DNA from: Anisus vortex | Taxonomy: Eukaryota; Mollusca; Gastropoda; Planorbidae | DNA: 64,000 bases | NCBI GenBank assembly: GCA_949126835.1 | Contig: OX421495.1 | Coordinates: 32,111,320 to 32,175,319 of the forward strand | Reading direction: 5' to 3' | Part shown: one piece after another, positions 1 to 12,880 of the stretch | How positions within the stretch are numbered: the stretch's first letter is position 1 | Layout: every line of letters begins with the position of its first letter | The notes under the pieces: model-generated | Told to the model about the DNA's origin: nothing | The model's database searches: none | What the model saw: only the letters and a program-made list of their open reading frames with translations | Program-made: the position numbers and the translations under genes

Positions 1-316
1 TTTTGAATGGTATCAGGACAGGTTAACCAAACTTGGAAAACTGCTGCAGACTGTTTATCACTCTCAGAACGAAGTTAGTTCCCGCTGGCCTTAAAAATCA
101 AACCCTAGTCAACCGCCAAAAGAATTGGAGTGAAAGCTACAATTTAACAATTTATTAAATTGAAAATCATTCAAAATGTGTGTTTCATGGTATGCAATTA
201 TGGTGTGTGTGACGTATTGGGCAAGATTAACGTCGCACGCAACTAAGACGGTTTTAAATGTAATCCGCTCTTTAAAGATAATATAATCATCTGTACGTAC
301 AAACCACTGACATTAT
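1..316. other. AT-rich intergenic DNA, no gene seen
   Basis: No open frame of useful length, repeat or RNA-like structure is visible in this stretch. It ends at the target duplication of the solo LTR. Confidence 0.6.
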
Positions 317-321
317 GTATC

Positions 322-706
322 TGTTAGGATTTAAAATATATCTTTAGTTTTAGTAAGACGGAATTTTATAATCTCTAGCACGGTGTATATTTATTAAATA
401 AACGTGTGACGTAGGACAATAGAAACGATGACACGTGAGTTATTTTGACGTCGCTTAGATATTGTAGGACCGTTAGACGACATTAGACTTTGGTAGTGAC
501 AAGACGTGATTAGATTAGACTCTTGAAGTTGTTTGCATTAATTAGGTCTCTACTGTTTATACGTTATTGGATTTGTTCTACTTGATTAAATGTTTAATCC
601 TTGTTTACTACAAGACAGCGTTTGTTTTAGTGTATTCTACGTAAAATGTGATCCACCCTGAGACTAGGCATCAGCAATAATTATCTACAAAATAAGAACG
701 GTCACA
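322..706 (+). mobile_element. Solo LTR of an LTR retrotransposon
   Basis: A 385-bp block begins TGTTAGGAT and ends ACGGTCACA, so it has the TG...CA ends of an LTR. It is flanked by an exact 5-bp direct repeat, GTATC, at 317-321 and 707-711, the usual target duplication size for LTR elements. The same sequence recurs at 60096-60485 (plus) and, truncated, at 58161-58490 (minus), which confirms the boundaries. No internal retrotransposon sequence follows, so this copy is a solo LTR left by recombination between two LTRs. The superfamily cannot be named because no pol sequence is present. Confidence 0.88.
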
Positions 707-714
707 GTATCACT

Positions 715-1190
715 ATTGCATGTCTGAATGGGTGCTCGGTAAATTTGGCAACGGTATTTTCGTCAACGGTATTTTCGGCAAGGTAATTTTGGCAAAGGTA
801 ATTTCGGAATAGGTACATTCGGCAAAACACGCAAAGCGGTAAAATTGGCAACGGTAAAATTGGCAATCATATAATATCCACTGTTTTTATTAAAAGTATT
901 GCTTAGACTACACTCTAGTCTATGTATAGGCAATCTATGCAATGCGTGCCATGATTGGCACGCAGATAGTCTTTAAATGGCACATGAAAGACCACCAAAA
1001 TGGTGAAAAGAGCATGATAACATTAAGGAGCACTTTGGCAAGTTATTTAACGTGATTTAATGATCAAAGACAAACATTTTAAACAGGCGCCAAATGTAGC
1101 CCTTCCCCAGCCCCGGCGTTTCTCCCCCCCCCTTAATTTACGTCTCGGTAAAGGTAGGCCTATGTGTGTAAGGTATCTAATCTGACTTTA
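715..1190 (+). repeat. Dispersed repeat family, copy A
   Basis: Bases 740-870 are a degenerate ladder of about 16 bp built on 'ggcaacggtaaaattt'. It is followed by 'atccactgtttttattaaa', a 'ctacactctagtc' segment, a 'gcgtgccatgattggcacgc' palindrome-like core and a C-rich run near 1122-1131. The same order of parts occurs at 1835-2100 (plus, partial), 3247-3640 (minus) and 31530-32266 (minus). The 'ggcaa..ctatgcaatgcgtgcc' words resemble non-autonomous hAT elements, so this is probably a composite non-autonomous DNA transposon. No coding frame is present. Confidence 0.6.
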
Positions 1191-1780
1191 CGCATCAAAG
1201 CATACGTTTGTCTCCCCTACGATATTACGTAACTCTGACTACCTGACCTCCACCCCTACATAGTATGATACCGGTTGTGTAAACAAGAGCCAACGTAGAA
1301 TGCCCGCCCATCCCCTCCCGCCCCCGACCAAGACCATCGTAAGTACTTACCCGACTCCCCTTTACGAAGTTCTACCAATTCAAATATTAGTGATCCCAGG
1401 CTACAGCAGGAAAAAAAGGTGTGGGGGAGGGCGGGGTTATGGGGGTCAAGGAGACGTTTTTTGTTGTTGCTAGTTAAAAGTTATTCTTTATGTCAATACA
1501 TTTATATTTGATTTTATTGTAAAAATATTCACACAATGTTTTATAAAATTTGTCTTTTATATTTACATTATTTTGCTTAGGATACTTGTATTTAAATAAT
1601 ATAAACGTATATGCCTAGTAGTATCTTCTTATCATTTTTATTCGTATATAATCAACATGTTTCATATCAATTTGATGAACAAGACATTGATATAGTTTCA
1701 AGTCAGAGATGTGGAAACAGTATGGTGGGAGAGTAGACTTACTCCCAGAAAGAGAAAAAAGTAGACTAAACAGCAATGTT
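1191..1780. other. Non-coding stretch, no gene seen
   Basis: C- and G-rich simple tracts lie near 1305-1345 and 1420-1445, followed by AT-rich DNA. The words 'aagaccatcgtaagt' (1331) and 'gtgggggaggg' recur in the other dispersed-repeat zones near 30.2 kb, suggesting old repeat debris. No supported gene. Confidence 0.5.
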
Positions 1781-2200
1781 ATGCATTGGTGAATTTTAGG
1801 GCTTACGCCTCTAACCCGCTTTTTAAGTCTTTTGGTTAAACTACACTCTAGTCCATGGATAGGCAACCTATGCAATGCGTGCCATACTTGGCACGCAGAT
1901 TGTTTTTAAATGGCCCATGAAAGACCACCAAAATGGTGAAAATAGCATGATAGGCTAACATTAAGGAGCACTTTGGCACGTTATTTAATTTAACGTCATC
2001 TAATGATCAAAGACAAACATTTTAAATAGGCGCCAAATAGGCCTCGGCGTTTCTCCCCCCCCCCCCCCACTTAAGTTACGCCTCGGCAAAGGTCAAGGTA
2101 GGCAAAAACGAACACAGTGGTACGCGAATGTTCTTGACCGGTTACGTCAAGGAGAGTTAAAGAGTTACTTTGCTGACCTATAGGCCTATTCTCTCAACAC
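1781..2200 (+). repeat. Dispersed repeat family, copy B
   Basis: Bases 1781-1823 ('tatgcattggtgaatttt...cgctttttaa') match 29985-30035. Bases 1838-2100 repeat copy A from 'ctacactctagtcc' through the 'gcgtgcc...ggcacgc' core to a poly-C run at 2056-2069. The upstream 'ggtaaattt' ladder is missing, so this is a truncated copy fused to another repeat fragment. Confidence 0.6.
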
Positions 2201-3246
2201 GGGTTGTTGAGTGTGTGTGTGTGTGGGGGAACACATGGCCACCATAAAACATTTTATCACATTCCATTGCAGTCGGCTATTTGCCGTCAATCAGTACCCT
2301 ACCTTTTTGTCTTTGTAGTTTTAAACCGTGTACCAGTTTTAAACCTAGTACCTTCTATGTTATAACGATACAAGTATACATTACTTAGACATATAGGCCT
2401 ACAACAATACATATTTTTAGTTGGCTATATTTGATATAGAAACCTCGATAACTTACAAGAAATTTGTAGCTAAATGTGCCTTATAGCCTAAGTAAATTGG
2501 TTTAAACATTGAAAGTACGTTTATACAATTTATTAGGCTACCTATTAAATGTTTTATTTACAACTTTCGTTTGCAATATAATTTAAATATATAAGAAAAG
2601 TAAATAACTTAATTATTTATTCAAAATTGTAATAATAAAATGAAATCCAATATCATAATCAATGTTTTGATAGAAAGACTGATTTGTCTAACTAGCAAAA
2701 ACAATGTTCTGGGATTAAAAAAGAATTTAAACGAATACCGCCCACCCCCCAACTTCTTTTAGTTTTCACTGCTTAGCCTGGTGCTACCAAGCTGGTCACT
2801 AACAATTTAATCGGCGGGGAGACGGGGGTGGGGAGACGGGGGAGGGAGGGGCTATCGTTTGCTTTTGTTAACATGGCGAGTCTCATTCTGGTGTTTACGT
2901 AATAATGCCTTGCCTTGTTTCCTTGTGCTATAGACGGGCGGGGAGGGGGGGGGGGGTTACATTATTTAAATGTTCCTTTTTTGTATGCATTAGTTAAATA
3001 ACGTAAAAGTTTTTCTTAAATTTAATTTTTAGTAAAACGAACTAATTAACTATTTTGTGTTACCTAATTTGTTTACTTTGTATATACATTTTTAGTGTCA
3101 TTTTAGCACGTCTCATAAACTCAACGACTGGGGCCCATCTCCTCCGCCTTCCTCATGTTACGCTATTGCAAACATGTCACAAATCAGGCACTTTCTATAA
3201 TGCAAACTCCATTTCGTGCCATTAGCTTCATTTAGTAGACTAGAGC
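2201..3246. other. AT-rich intergenic DNA with short simple tracts
   Basis: A short (GT)n lies near 2210-2225 and G-rich runs near 2815-2850 and 2938-2957. The rest is AT-rich without a credible exon on either strand. Confidence 0.5.
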
Positions 3247-3640
3247 AGGGGTCGGCAAACTTTAGATAATAGTGTGCCGAAGTAGCATTTCTAAATCTTT
3301 CAGGGTGCCAACGGCCTTAATGTCATCCTGCTCTTTTCATGCAGAAGATACTTAAACTTCCTTTTTGTTGGTCTTTCACGTGAAATTTAAAACCATACTG
3401 CGTGCCAAGTCTTGCACGCATACCGTAGGTTGCCCACCCCGGACTAGAGTGTAGTCCTACCAATACGGTCAATAAAAACAGTGGATATGTTAAGTTTGCC
3501 AAATTTACCGTTGCCAAAATCACCGCTTTGATCGTTTTGCCGAAATTACCGTTGCCGAATTTACCGTTGCCAAAATTACCTTGCCGAAAATACTGTTGGC
3601 GAATTTACCGTTAACAAATTTACAGTGATTCGTCTGAATG
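3247..3640 (-). mobile_element. Non-autonomous hAT-like element, dispersed family copy C
   Basis: The left end reads CAGGGGTCGGCAAAC, a terminal word typical of animal hAT elements. Running right it carries the reverse complement of copy A: the 'gtgccaagtcttgcacgc' core, 'agagtgtagtcc', 'aaaacagtggat', then the 'aatttaccgttgcc' ladder to about 3620 and 'acagtgattc'. It has no coding capacity; a 66-residue frame on the minus strand here is a repeat shadow. hAT assignment rests on the terminus only. Confidence 0.6.
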
Positions 3641-5016
3641 GAGTGAAAATGTGTCTTTCCTTTCTCTCTCCTACATTTAACACTTAATGTATTTGCATTG
3701 CATTGAATTTTGTTTACATACATGTATATATTCTGCATGCTTATAAGTATATTACTTATTGTTTTTTTACTAATTATTCATATTAGTTCCCATTCATGTA
3801 TATTATAAATGTTGTCGCACGTGTGTGTTCTCCCCCCTTCCAATCCCCTCGGAACAAGGCCGGGTTCATACCTGACGCAATTAAGCTGAGCCCACCGCCT
3901 TGACCTTCACCTCCTCCCGTCCCTCCTCACATCCTCGACCAACAAAGAATATCACATGTATTTGAAAATAGATTCTACGGGTCTTCTCCCCTGGTCAAAA
4001 TTCTCTTTGTAGCTTAAACAAAGGCGCCGTCGGAAGATAAGAATTACCTTGGATGGCTGACCGCCTCTTCCCCCCCCCCCACTCGCACCCACCATCTACA
4101 ACCCCTCTCCCCGAGCTTTCCCTATTCTTGTCAAACAGACTAAGAAAATTTAGGAAACTTGTACATATACCCTCCCCCTCTCCTCCCCAACGTATGATAG
4201 TTGTGACTCAATGTCAATCAAATGTTAAAGACAACAGAGAGATTGACCAATCGCACAAGTGATGTGCATGTCAATCTCACTGAACACCCTCCTTCCTCCC
4301 TTACACCATGTGACGAATGCTTGGTTGGATGGTAATTTTTAGTTAGCTCAGGCTAGCTTAGGAGGTCGGTCGAAAAATAGCGTGCCTTTGAGGGCCATTC
4401 TGGCCCCTGAAGAGCCACCATTATGTATCTTTGCTGTTTATGTCATTGGACTATGTACCTAGAATGATGTATGATATATATGCAACGGTATACTCAGTCT
4501 TCATGTGATTAAACTTTAGAATCTAGTATTCTCGCTCGTGTTCTCTAGTGACTGTATAATCGATGTTGTGAAGTCTATATGTGTTAAGTATAGCCAAACC
4601 TCTACATAATTACTTCGAACGAGCCATGGAATTCCATAAATTAAATATATAAATATAAATTTGATCATCAATACGTTAATCTCTAGCACTGTACTCCGGC
4701 TCATCCCTTAAGACAAAGTGCAGCCAACAATGATAGAAAGAAAATAATTCATCTCTTATCTATTTATGTAGACCACTCTCATAAGAAGTAAATAATACAC
4801 ATATGAGCCTGCCTGCAACACAAGTGTGACACAATACAGTCACTTTTACTCAATAATACAAGAAGGCATGACATACATGAGGCTCAGGTCAGGTGCAAAT
4901 ATAAGTGATCTAATTACCCCCAACCTGCTACAGTGTGGCTCTTTATAATATATAAGAAAAGGTAAGCAGCTCTTTAGTGCCACTTGGGTGCCGATCTCTA
5001 GTTTTTCTGAGTATTG
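3641..5016. other. Non-coding stretch, no supported gene
   Basis: Contains C-rich low-complexity DNA (3830-4200) and AT-rich DNA. Two segments, 4375-4430 and 4930-5005, carry 'gagccacc' and 'gtgccacttgggtgccg' words like those of hAT MITE ends, but I could not pair them into one element. The short frames here have no recognisable domain. Confidence 0.45.
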
Positions 5017-5024
5017 TGTTAAAG

Positions 5025-6119
5025 CAAAGGTTTCCAAACTACGGCCCGCGGGTCAGATGAGGGCCGCGATGTTCTCTCATCCAGCTCGTGGGGACCTTTT
5101 TATATACGAAAAATATACTACGGAAATGTATCTGTAGCCTGCCAAGATCAGCCGCCGCTTAAGTGGACGTTATGTTTTTACAGAATTAAAATAGATACGC
5201 TCAGTAGTGCGTTATGTTTTCCAACCGATCACTACATTGCAAAACCTTATTCGCTGCATATTTTTCTACTTCATTCACAGTCAATGAGATGATATAACGC
5301 CATCTAGTGCTATTATTCATCAGCAAGCTTTGTGTGATAAATGTGTGGACAGTAGCAGTGTACTGAATCCTGTGGCGAAGCTGGTGAATGTAATAAGGTC
5401 ACATGCGCTCAACCATAGACAGTTCAGTTCATTTGACGCACTTTCAGCATTGCAAGGTCTTAATGGCTGAAGCAACAATTGCATGCAAGATCATCAAAGA
5501 CCTCCAGCTGCAGTTTCAGGATTGGTTTTCTGACTTGGATTCAAAGGCAGAAGAATTGAGACTATTTTAAAACCCATTTGAAGCAGGTGTGTCCAGTTGC
5601 CCAGATGAACTGCAGATGAAGGTCATTGAGTTGTAAGCAAATGATCTCCATGTGGACAAGTTCAAAGAACGACTGGTGTGTTTTACCAGTTTTTGTCAAA
5701 CGAAGACTTTCTTAATGTCAAAACTTTTGCATCAAGGTATCTTTCAATATTTAGAACAAAATTCCTAAACAAACATTTTCAAGAATAAAATACGTGAAGA
5801 ACAATTTGAGAACAAACTTGTCCGATGATAATCTCAGGTCAATTTTGATGTTAGGGACATCAAATCTAAAGCCATACATGTTTGCTACTTTGGCATCTAG
5901 GAAACAATTTCACCATTTCCACTAGTACAGGTGTTAATGTGTAGTGTATCAATGTGTTATTAAATAATAATTGAATTGAATAACATTAATTAACAAAATT
6001 AAAGACAACATCCGTGTTTTGATTCTTTTTTTATTTGGACCTCAAGTCTGATAGTCGGCCCCCGAACCGCTGTTTGATAGTTAATGCGGCCCTCGGGTTG
6101 AAAAGTTTGGAGACCCCTG
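5025..6119 (+). mobile_element. hAT transposon, internally deleted, with 8-bp target duplication
   Basis: The termini are inverted: the left end reads CAAAGGTTTCCAAACT and the right end, reversed, CAGGGGTCTCCAAACT, both followed inward by a 'cggcccgcggg'/'gagggccgc' segment. The flanks are tgttaaag (5017-5024) and tattagag (6120-6127), six of eight bases equal, matching the 8-bp duplication of hAT elements. The interior holds the C-terminal part of a hAT transposase (separate entry). At about 1.1 kb the element lacks most of a full transposase and is inactive. Confidence 0.8.
5440..5900 (+). pseudogene. hAT transposase C-terminal remnant (GTF2IRD2/ZBED-like type)
   Basis: Reading the plus strand with stops and frame changes gives IIKDLQLQFQDWFSDLDSKA, then DELQMKVIEL, KFKERLVCF, FASRYLSIF and, in another frame, LSDDNLRSILMLGTSNLKP. 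In hAT transposases of the GTF2IRD2/ZBED5 type the C-terminal dimerisation region has this order: an 'F.DF..' helix, 'LQ.E.IEL', then 'LTD.HL...LR.ATS...P'. At least four in-frame stops are present (for example after AEELRLF and VIEL), so this cannot encode a working protein. It is the only coding remnant inside the 5025-6119 element. Family assignment comes from remembered motif order, not a search. Confidence 0.72.
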
Positions 6120-6175
6120 TATTAGAGTATAGTATGTTTTAATTCTAAGTTATAATTTAATGTTGGATGTGTTAT

Positions 6176-6490
6176 TCAAGAACTTGACGTGGCCCCAGAC
6201 GGATGGGAGGCACTGGCGGCCGACAAAGGCAGGTGGCGAAATGCTATTACGTCCGGGGCACAATTGGTAGAAAGTAACAAAAGCTCCAGAGCTGAACAAA
6301 AACATATAAATAGAAAAGACAAGCAAACCTGCAAGGTGCTACCAAACCCCACAGCCGCATCATTTGTGTGCATTATCTGCAAAAAAAACTTGTAGGGCCC
6401 ATATGGGACTAATAGGCACCCATGAAGCCACTATGCTACTGGGAGACGTGGTCATCCTTGGAAATGAAGGACATACAACACAACACTACT
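6176..6490 (+). pseudogene. RTE/endonuclease-type LINE, 3' tail fragment
   Basis: The plus strand reads VAPDGWEALAADKGRWRNAI followed by a basic stretch (SSRAEQKHINRKDKQ) and FVCIICKKNL, then a stop. The order WE-LA-D---WR, basic helix and C-x2-C is that of the C-terminal tail, ending in a degenerate CCHH finger, of a common class of animal LINE ORFs whose proteins carry an endonuclease and RT. Past the stop, 'gacgtggtcatccttggaaatgaagga' is the usual 3' end of these LINEs. Only the last 100 or so codons are left. The related tail at 60728-61141 is a separate insertion. Confidence 0.7.
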
Positions 6491-6639
6491 TTGCTCTTTT
6501 CCTTCCCGTCCTAGTATGTAGACTATAGATTTAGTGATTTGACTTTTGACCTAGAACTTGTCGTATATAAATATTCACTCGCGATAAAATTTTACTAAAA
6601 ATTGTCTAGTTTTTTTTTTTCAAAGTTGTTTTAAGGCAC

Positions 6640-9600
6640 TTTATTTTTCTATAAATCACACGATTCATTCTTTTTATTCTTTATTTTTGTATAAATCACA
6701 CGATTAATTCTTTTTATTATTTATTTTTGTATAAATCACACGATTCATTCTTTTTATTCTTTATTTGTGTATAAATCACACGATTAATTCTTTTCATTCT
6801 TTATTTTTGTATAAATCACACGATTAATTCTTTTTATTCTTTATTTTTGTATAAATCACACGATTCATTCTTTTTATTCTTTATTTTTGTATAAATCACA
6901 CGATTAATTCTTTTCATTCTTTATTTTTGTATAAATCACACGATTATTTCTTTTTATTCTTTATTTTTGTATAAATAACACGATTCATTCTTTTTATTCT
7001 TTATTTTTGTATAAATCACACGATTAATTCTTTTCATTCTTTATTTTTGTATAAATCACACGATTCATTCTTTTTATTTTTTATTTTTCTATAAATCAAA
7101 CGATTTATTCTTTTTATTTTTTTTTTTGTATAAATCACACGATTAATTCTTTTCATTCTTTATTTTTGTATAAATCACACGATTCATTCTTTTTATTCTT
7201 TATTTTTGTATCAATCACACGATTAATTCTTTTCATTCTTTATTTTTGCATAAATCACACGATTAATTCTTTTTATTCTCTATTTTGTACAAATCACAGA
7301 AATAATTCTTTTAATTCTTTATTTTTGTATAAATCACACGATTAATTCTTTTTTTTTTTTATTTTTGTATAAATCAAACGATTATTTCTTTTTATTCTCT
7401 ATTTTTGTACAAATCACACGAATAATTCTTTTTATTCTTTATTTTTGTATAAATCACACGATTATTTCTTTTAATTCTTTATTTTTCTATAAATCAAACG
7501 ATTCATTCTTTTTATTCTTTATTTTTGTATAAATCACACGATTAATTCTTTTCATTCTTTATTTTTGTATAAATCACACGATTCATTCTTTTTATTCTTT
7601 ATTTTTGTATAAATTACACGATTAATTCTTTTTATTCTTTATTTTTGTATAAATCACACGATTAATTCTTTTCTTTCTTTATTTTTGTATAAATCACACG
7701 ATTAATTCTTTTTATTCTCTATTCTTGTACAAATCACACGATTATTTCTTTTTATTCTCTATTTTTGTACAAATCACACGAATAATTCTTTTTATTTTTT
7801 ATTTTTGTATAAATCACACGATTATTTCTTTTAATTCTTTATTTTTGTATAAATCACACGATTAATTCTTTTCATTCTTTATTTTTGTATAAATCACACG
7901 ATTATTTCTTTTTATTCTTTATTTTTGTATAAATCACACGATTCATTCTTTTTATTCTTTATTTTTGTATAAATCACACGATTAATTCTTTTCATTCTTT
8001 ATTTTTGTATAAATCACACGATTCATTCTTTTTATTTTTTATTTTTCTATAAATCAAACGATTTATTCTTTTTATTCTTTTTTTTTGTATAAATCACACG
8101 ATTAATTCTTTTCATTCTTTATTTTTGTATAAATCACACGATTCATTCTTTTTATTCTTTATTTTTGTATAAATCACACGATTAATTCTTTTCATTCTTT
8201 ATTTTTGTATAAATCACACGATTAATTCTTTTTATTCTCTATTTTTGTACAAATCACAGAAATAATTCTTTTTATTCTTTATTTTTGTATAAATCACACG
8301 ATTATTTCTTTTAATTCTTTATTTTTGTATAAATCACACGATTAATTCTTTTTATTTTTTATTTTTGTATAAATCACACGATTATTTCTTTTTATTCTCT
8401 ATTTTTGTACAAATCACACGAATAATTCTTTTTATTCTTTATTTTTGTATAAATCACACGATTATTTCTTTTCATTCTTTATTTTTCTATAAATCAAACG
8501 ATTCATTCTTTTTATTCTTTTTTTTTTGTATAAATCACACGATTAATTCTTTTCATTCTTTATTTTTGTATAAATCACACGATTCATTCTTTTTATTCTT
8601 TATTTTTGTATAAATTACACGATTAATTCTTTTTATTCTTTATTTTTGTATAAATCACACGATTAATTCTTTTCATTCTTTATTTTTGTATAAATCACAC
8701 GATTAATTCTTTTTATTCTCTATTTTTGTACAAATCACAGAAATAATTCTTTTTATTCTTTTTTTTTGTATAAATCACACGATTATTTCTTTTAATTCTT
8801 TATTTTTGTATAAATCACACGATTAATTCTTTTTATTTTTTATTTTTGTATAAATCACACGATTATTTCTTTTTATTCTCTATTTTTGTACAAATCACAC
8901 GAATAATTCTTTTTATTCTTTATTTTTGTATAAATCACACGATTATTTCTTTTAATTCTTTATTTTTGTATAAATCACACGATTAATTCTTTTTATTTTT
9001 TTTTTTATATAAATCACACGATTAATTCTTTTTATTCTTTATTTTTGTATAAATTACACGATTAATTCTTTTTATTCTTTATTTTTGTATAAATCACACG
9101 ATTCATTCTTTTTATTCTTTATTTTTGTATAAATCACACGATTAATTCTTTTCATTCTTTATTTTTGTATAAATCACACGATTATTTCTTTTTATTCTTT
9201 ATTTTTGTATAAATCACACGATTAATTCTTTTCATTCTTTATTTTTGTATAAATCACACGATTATTTCTTTTTATTCTTTATTTTCGTATAAATCATTCT
9301 TTTTATTCTTTATTTTTGTATAAATCACACGATTAATTCTTTTCATTCTTTATTTTTGTATAAATCACACGATTCATTCTTTTTATTTTTTATTTTTCTA
9401 TAAATCAAACGATTCATTCTTTTTATTCTTTATTTTTGTATAAATCACACGATTAATTCTTTTCATTCTTTATTTTTGTATAAATCACACGATTCATTCT
9501 TTTTATTCTTTATTTTTGTATAAATCACACGATTAATTCTTTTTATTCTTTATTTTTGTATAAATCACACGATAAATTCTTTTTATTCTCTATTTTTGTA

Positions 9601-12600
9601 CAAATCACAGAAATAATTCTTTTTATTCTTTTTTTTTGTATAAATCACACGATTATTTCTTTTAATTCTTTATTTTTGTATAAATCACACGATTAATTCT
9701 TTTTATTTTTTATTTTTGTATAAATCACACGATTATTTCTTTTTATTCTCTATTTTTGTACAAATCACACGAATAATTCTTTTTATTCTTTATTTTTGTA
9801 TAAATCACACGATTATTTCTTTTAATTCTTTATTTTTGTATAAATCACACGATAAATTCTTTTTATTTTTTATTTTTGTATAAATCACACGATTAATTCT
9901 TTTTATTCTTTATTTTTGTATAAATTACACGATTAATTCTTTTTGTTCTTTATTTTTGTATAAATCACACGATTCATTCTTTTTATTCTTTATTTTTGTA
10001 TAAATCACACGATTAATTCTTTTCATTCTTTATTTTTGTATAAATCACACGATTAATTCTTTTTATTCTCTATTTTTGTACAAATCACAGAAATAATTCT
10101 TTTTATTCTTTATTTTTGTATAAATCACACGATTATTTCTTTTAATTCTTTATTTTTGTATAAATCACACGATTAATTCTTTTTATTTTTTATTTTTGTA
10201 TAAATCACACGATTATTTCTTTTTATTCTCTATTTTTGTACAAATCACACGAATAATTCTTTTTATTCTTTATTTTTGTATAAATCACACGATTATTTCT
10301 TTTAATTCTTTATTTTTCTATAAATCAAACGATTCATTCTTTTTATTCTTTATTTTTGTATAAATCACACGATTAATTCTTTTCATTCTTTTTTTTTGTA
10401 TAAATCACACGATTATTTCTTTTAATTCTTTATTTTTGTATAAATCACACGATTAATTCTTTTTATTCTTTATTTTTGTATAAATCACACGATTCATTCT
10501 TTTTATTCTTAAGTTTTGTATAAATCACACGATTCATTCTTTTTATTCTTTATTTTTCTATAAATCACACGATTCATTCTTTTTATTCTTTATTTTTGTA
10601 TTAATCACACGATTCATTCTTTTTATTCTTTATTTTTCTATAAATCACTCGATTCATTCTTTTTATTCTTTATTTTTGTATAAATCACACCATTCATTCT
10701 TTTTATTCTTTTTTTTTCTATAAATCACACGATTCATTCTTTTTATTCTTTATTTTTGTATAAATCACACGATTCATTCTTTTTATTCTTTATTTTTGTA
10801 TAAATCACACGATTCATTATTTTTATTCTTTATTTTTGTATAAATCACACGATTATTTCTTTTTATTCTCTATTTTTGTATAAATCACACGATTCATTCT
10901 TTTTATTCTTTATTTTTGTATAAATCACACGATTCATTCTTTTTATTCTTTATTTTTGTATAAATCACACGATTCATTCTTTTTATTCTTTATTTTTGTA
11001 TAAATCACACGATTCATTCTTTTTATTCTTTATTTTTGTATAAATCACACGATTCATTCTTTTTATTCTTTATTTTTGTATAAATCACACGATTAATTCT
11101 TTTTATTCTCTATTTTTGTATAAATCACACAATTAATTCTTTTAATTCTTTTTTTTTGTATAAATCACACGATTAATTCTTTTAATTCTTTATTTTTGTA
11201 TAAATCTCACGATTAATTTATTTTATTCTTTTTTTTTGTTGTATAAATCACATGATTAATTCTTTTTATTCTTTATTTGTATTAATCACACGATTAATTC
11301 TTTTTATTCTTTATTTTTCTATAAATCACACGATTAATTCTTTTTATTCTTTATTTTTGTATAAATCACACGATTAATTCTTTTTATTATTTTTTTTTGT
11401 ATAAATCACACGATTAATTATTTTTATTCTTTATTTTTGTATAAATCACACGATTCATTCTTTTTATTCTTTATTTTTGTATAAATCACACGATTCATTC
11501 TTTTTATTCTTTATTTTTGTATAAATCACACGATTCATTCTTTTTATTCTCTATTTTTGTATAAATCACACGATTCATTCTTTTTATTCTTTATTTTTGT
11601 ATAAATCACACGATTCATTCTTTTTATTCTTTATTTTTGTATAAATCACACGATTCATTCTTTTTATTCTTTATTTTTGTATAAATCACACGATTCATTC
11701 TTTTTATTCTTTATTTTTGTATAAATCACACGATTCATTCTTTTTATTTTTTATTTTTGTATAAATCACACGATTAATTCTTTTTATTCTCTATTTTTGT
11801 ATAAATCACACAATTAATTCTTTTAATTCTTTATTTTTGTATAAATCACACGATTAATTCTTTTAATTCTTTATTTTTGTATAAATCTCACGATTAATTT
11901 ATTTTATTCTTTTTTTTTTGTATAAATCACACGATTAATTCTTTTTATTCTTTATTTTGTATAAATCACACGATTAATTCTTTTTATTCTTTATTTTTCT
12001 ATAAATCACACGATTAATTCTTTTTATTCTTTATTTGTGTATAAATCACACGATTAATTCTTTTTATTATTTTTTTTTGTATAAATCACACGTTTAATTA
12101 TTTTTATTCTTTATTTTTGTATAAATCACACGATTAATTCTTTTTATTCTTTATTTTTCTATTAATCACACGATTCATTCTTTTTATTTTTTATTTTTCT
12201 ATAAATCAAACGATTCATTCTTTTTATTCTTTATTTTTGTATAAATCACACGATTAAATCTTTTTATTCTTTTTTTTGTATAAATCACACGATTAATTCT
12301 TTTTATTCTTTATTTTTGTATAAATCACACGATTAATTCTTTTTATTCTTTATTTTTGTATAAATCACACGATTAATTCTTTTTATTCTTTTTTTTTGTA
12401 TAAATCACACGATTAATTCTTTTTATTCTTTATTTTTCTATAAATCACACGATTAATTCTTTTTATTCTTTATTTTTGTATAAATCACACGATTAATTCT
12501 TTTCATTCTTTATTTTTGTATAAATCACACGATTAATTCTTTTCATTCTTTATTTTTGTATAAATCACACGATTAATTCTTTTTATTCTTTATTTTTGTA

Positions 12601-12712
12601 TAAATCACACGATTAATTCTTTTCATTCTTTATTTTTTTATAAATCACACGATTAATTCTTTTTATTCTTTATTTTTGTATAAATCACACGATTAATTCT
12701 TTTATTCTTTTT
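6640..12712. repeat. 40-bp satellite array, about 152 units
   Basis: The unit, ataaatcacacgattaattc plus tttttattctttatttttgt, is 40 bp and is repeated head to tail for 6.07 kb. Common variants change 'attaattc' to 'attcattc' or 'attatttc' and 'tttttatt' to 'ttttcatt'. A marker variant, aaatcacagaaataattc, occurs at 7291, 8251, 8732, 9602 and 10082, spaced 960, 481, 870 and 480 bp. This shows a 12-unit higher-order repeat over 7.2-10.5 kb; the 870 interval is 22 units minus a 10-bp loss near 9295. From 10.5 kb on the units are more uniform. An 82-residue frame inside (8365-8613) is an artefact. Confidence 0.95.
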
Positions 12713-12760
12713 TTTTCTCTATCCCCTTCCTTTTTATTTTTCACTTTATTTTGCGATTTC

Positions 12761-12880
12761 ATGATTGTGTTGCAACCATTGTGATTGTGTTGCAATCATT
12801 GTGATTGTGTTGCAATCATTGTGATTGTGTTGCAATCATTGTGATTGTGTTGCAATCATTGTGATTGTGTTGCAATCATT
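12761..12880. repeat. 20-bp tandem repeat, six units
   Basis: The unit 'gtgattgtgttgcaatcatt' is repeated six times with one base change in the first copy (tgcaacc). It directly follows the 40-bp satellite, from which it is unrelated in sequence. Confidence 0.92.

Noticed and set aside
6640..12712. CRISPR-like array
   Set aside because: Units are contiguous with no unique spacers, and the genome is eukaryotic.
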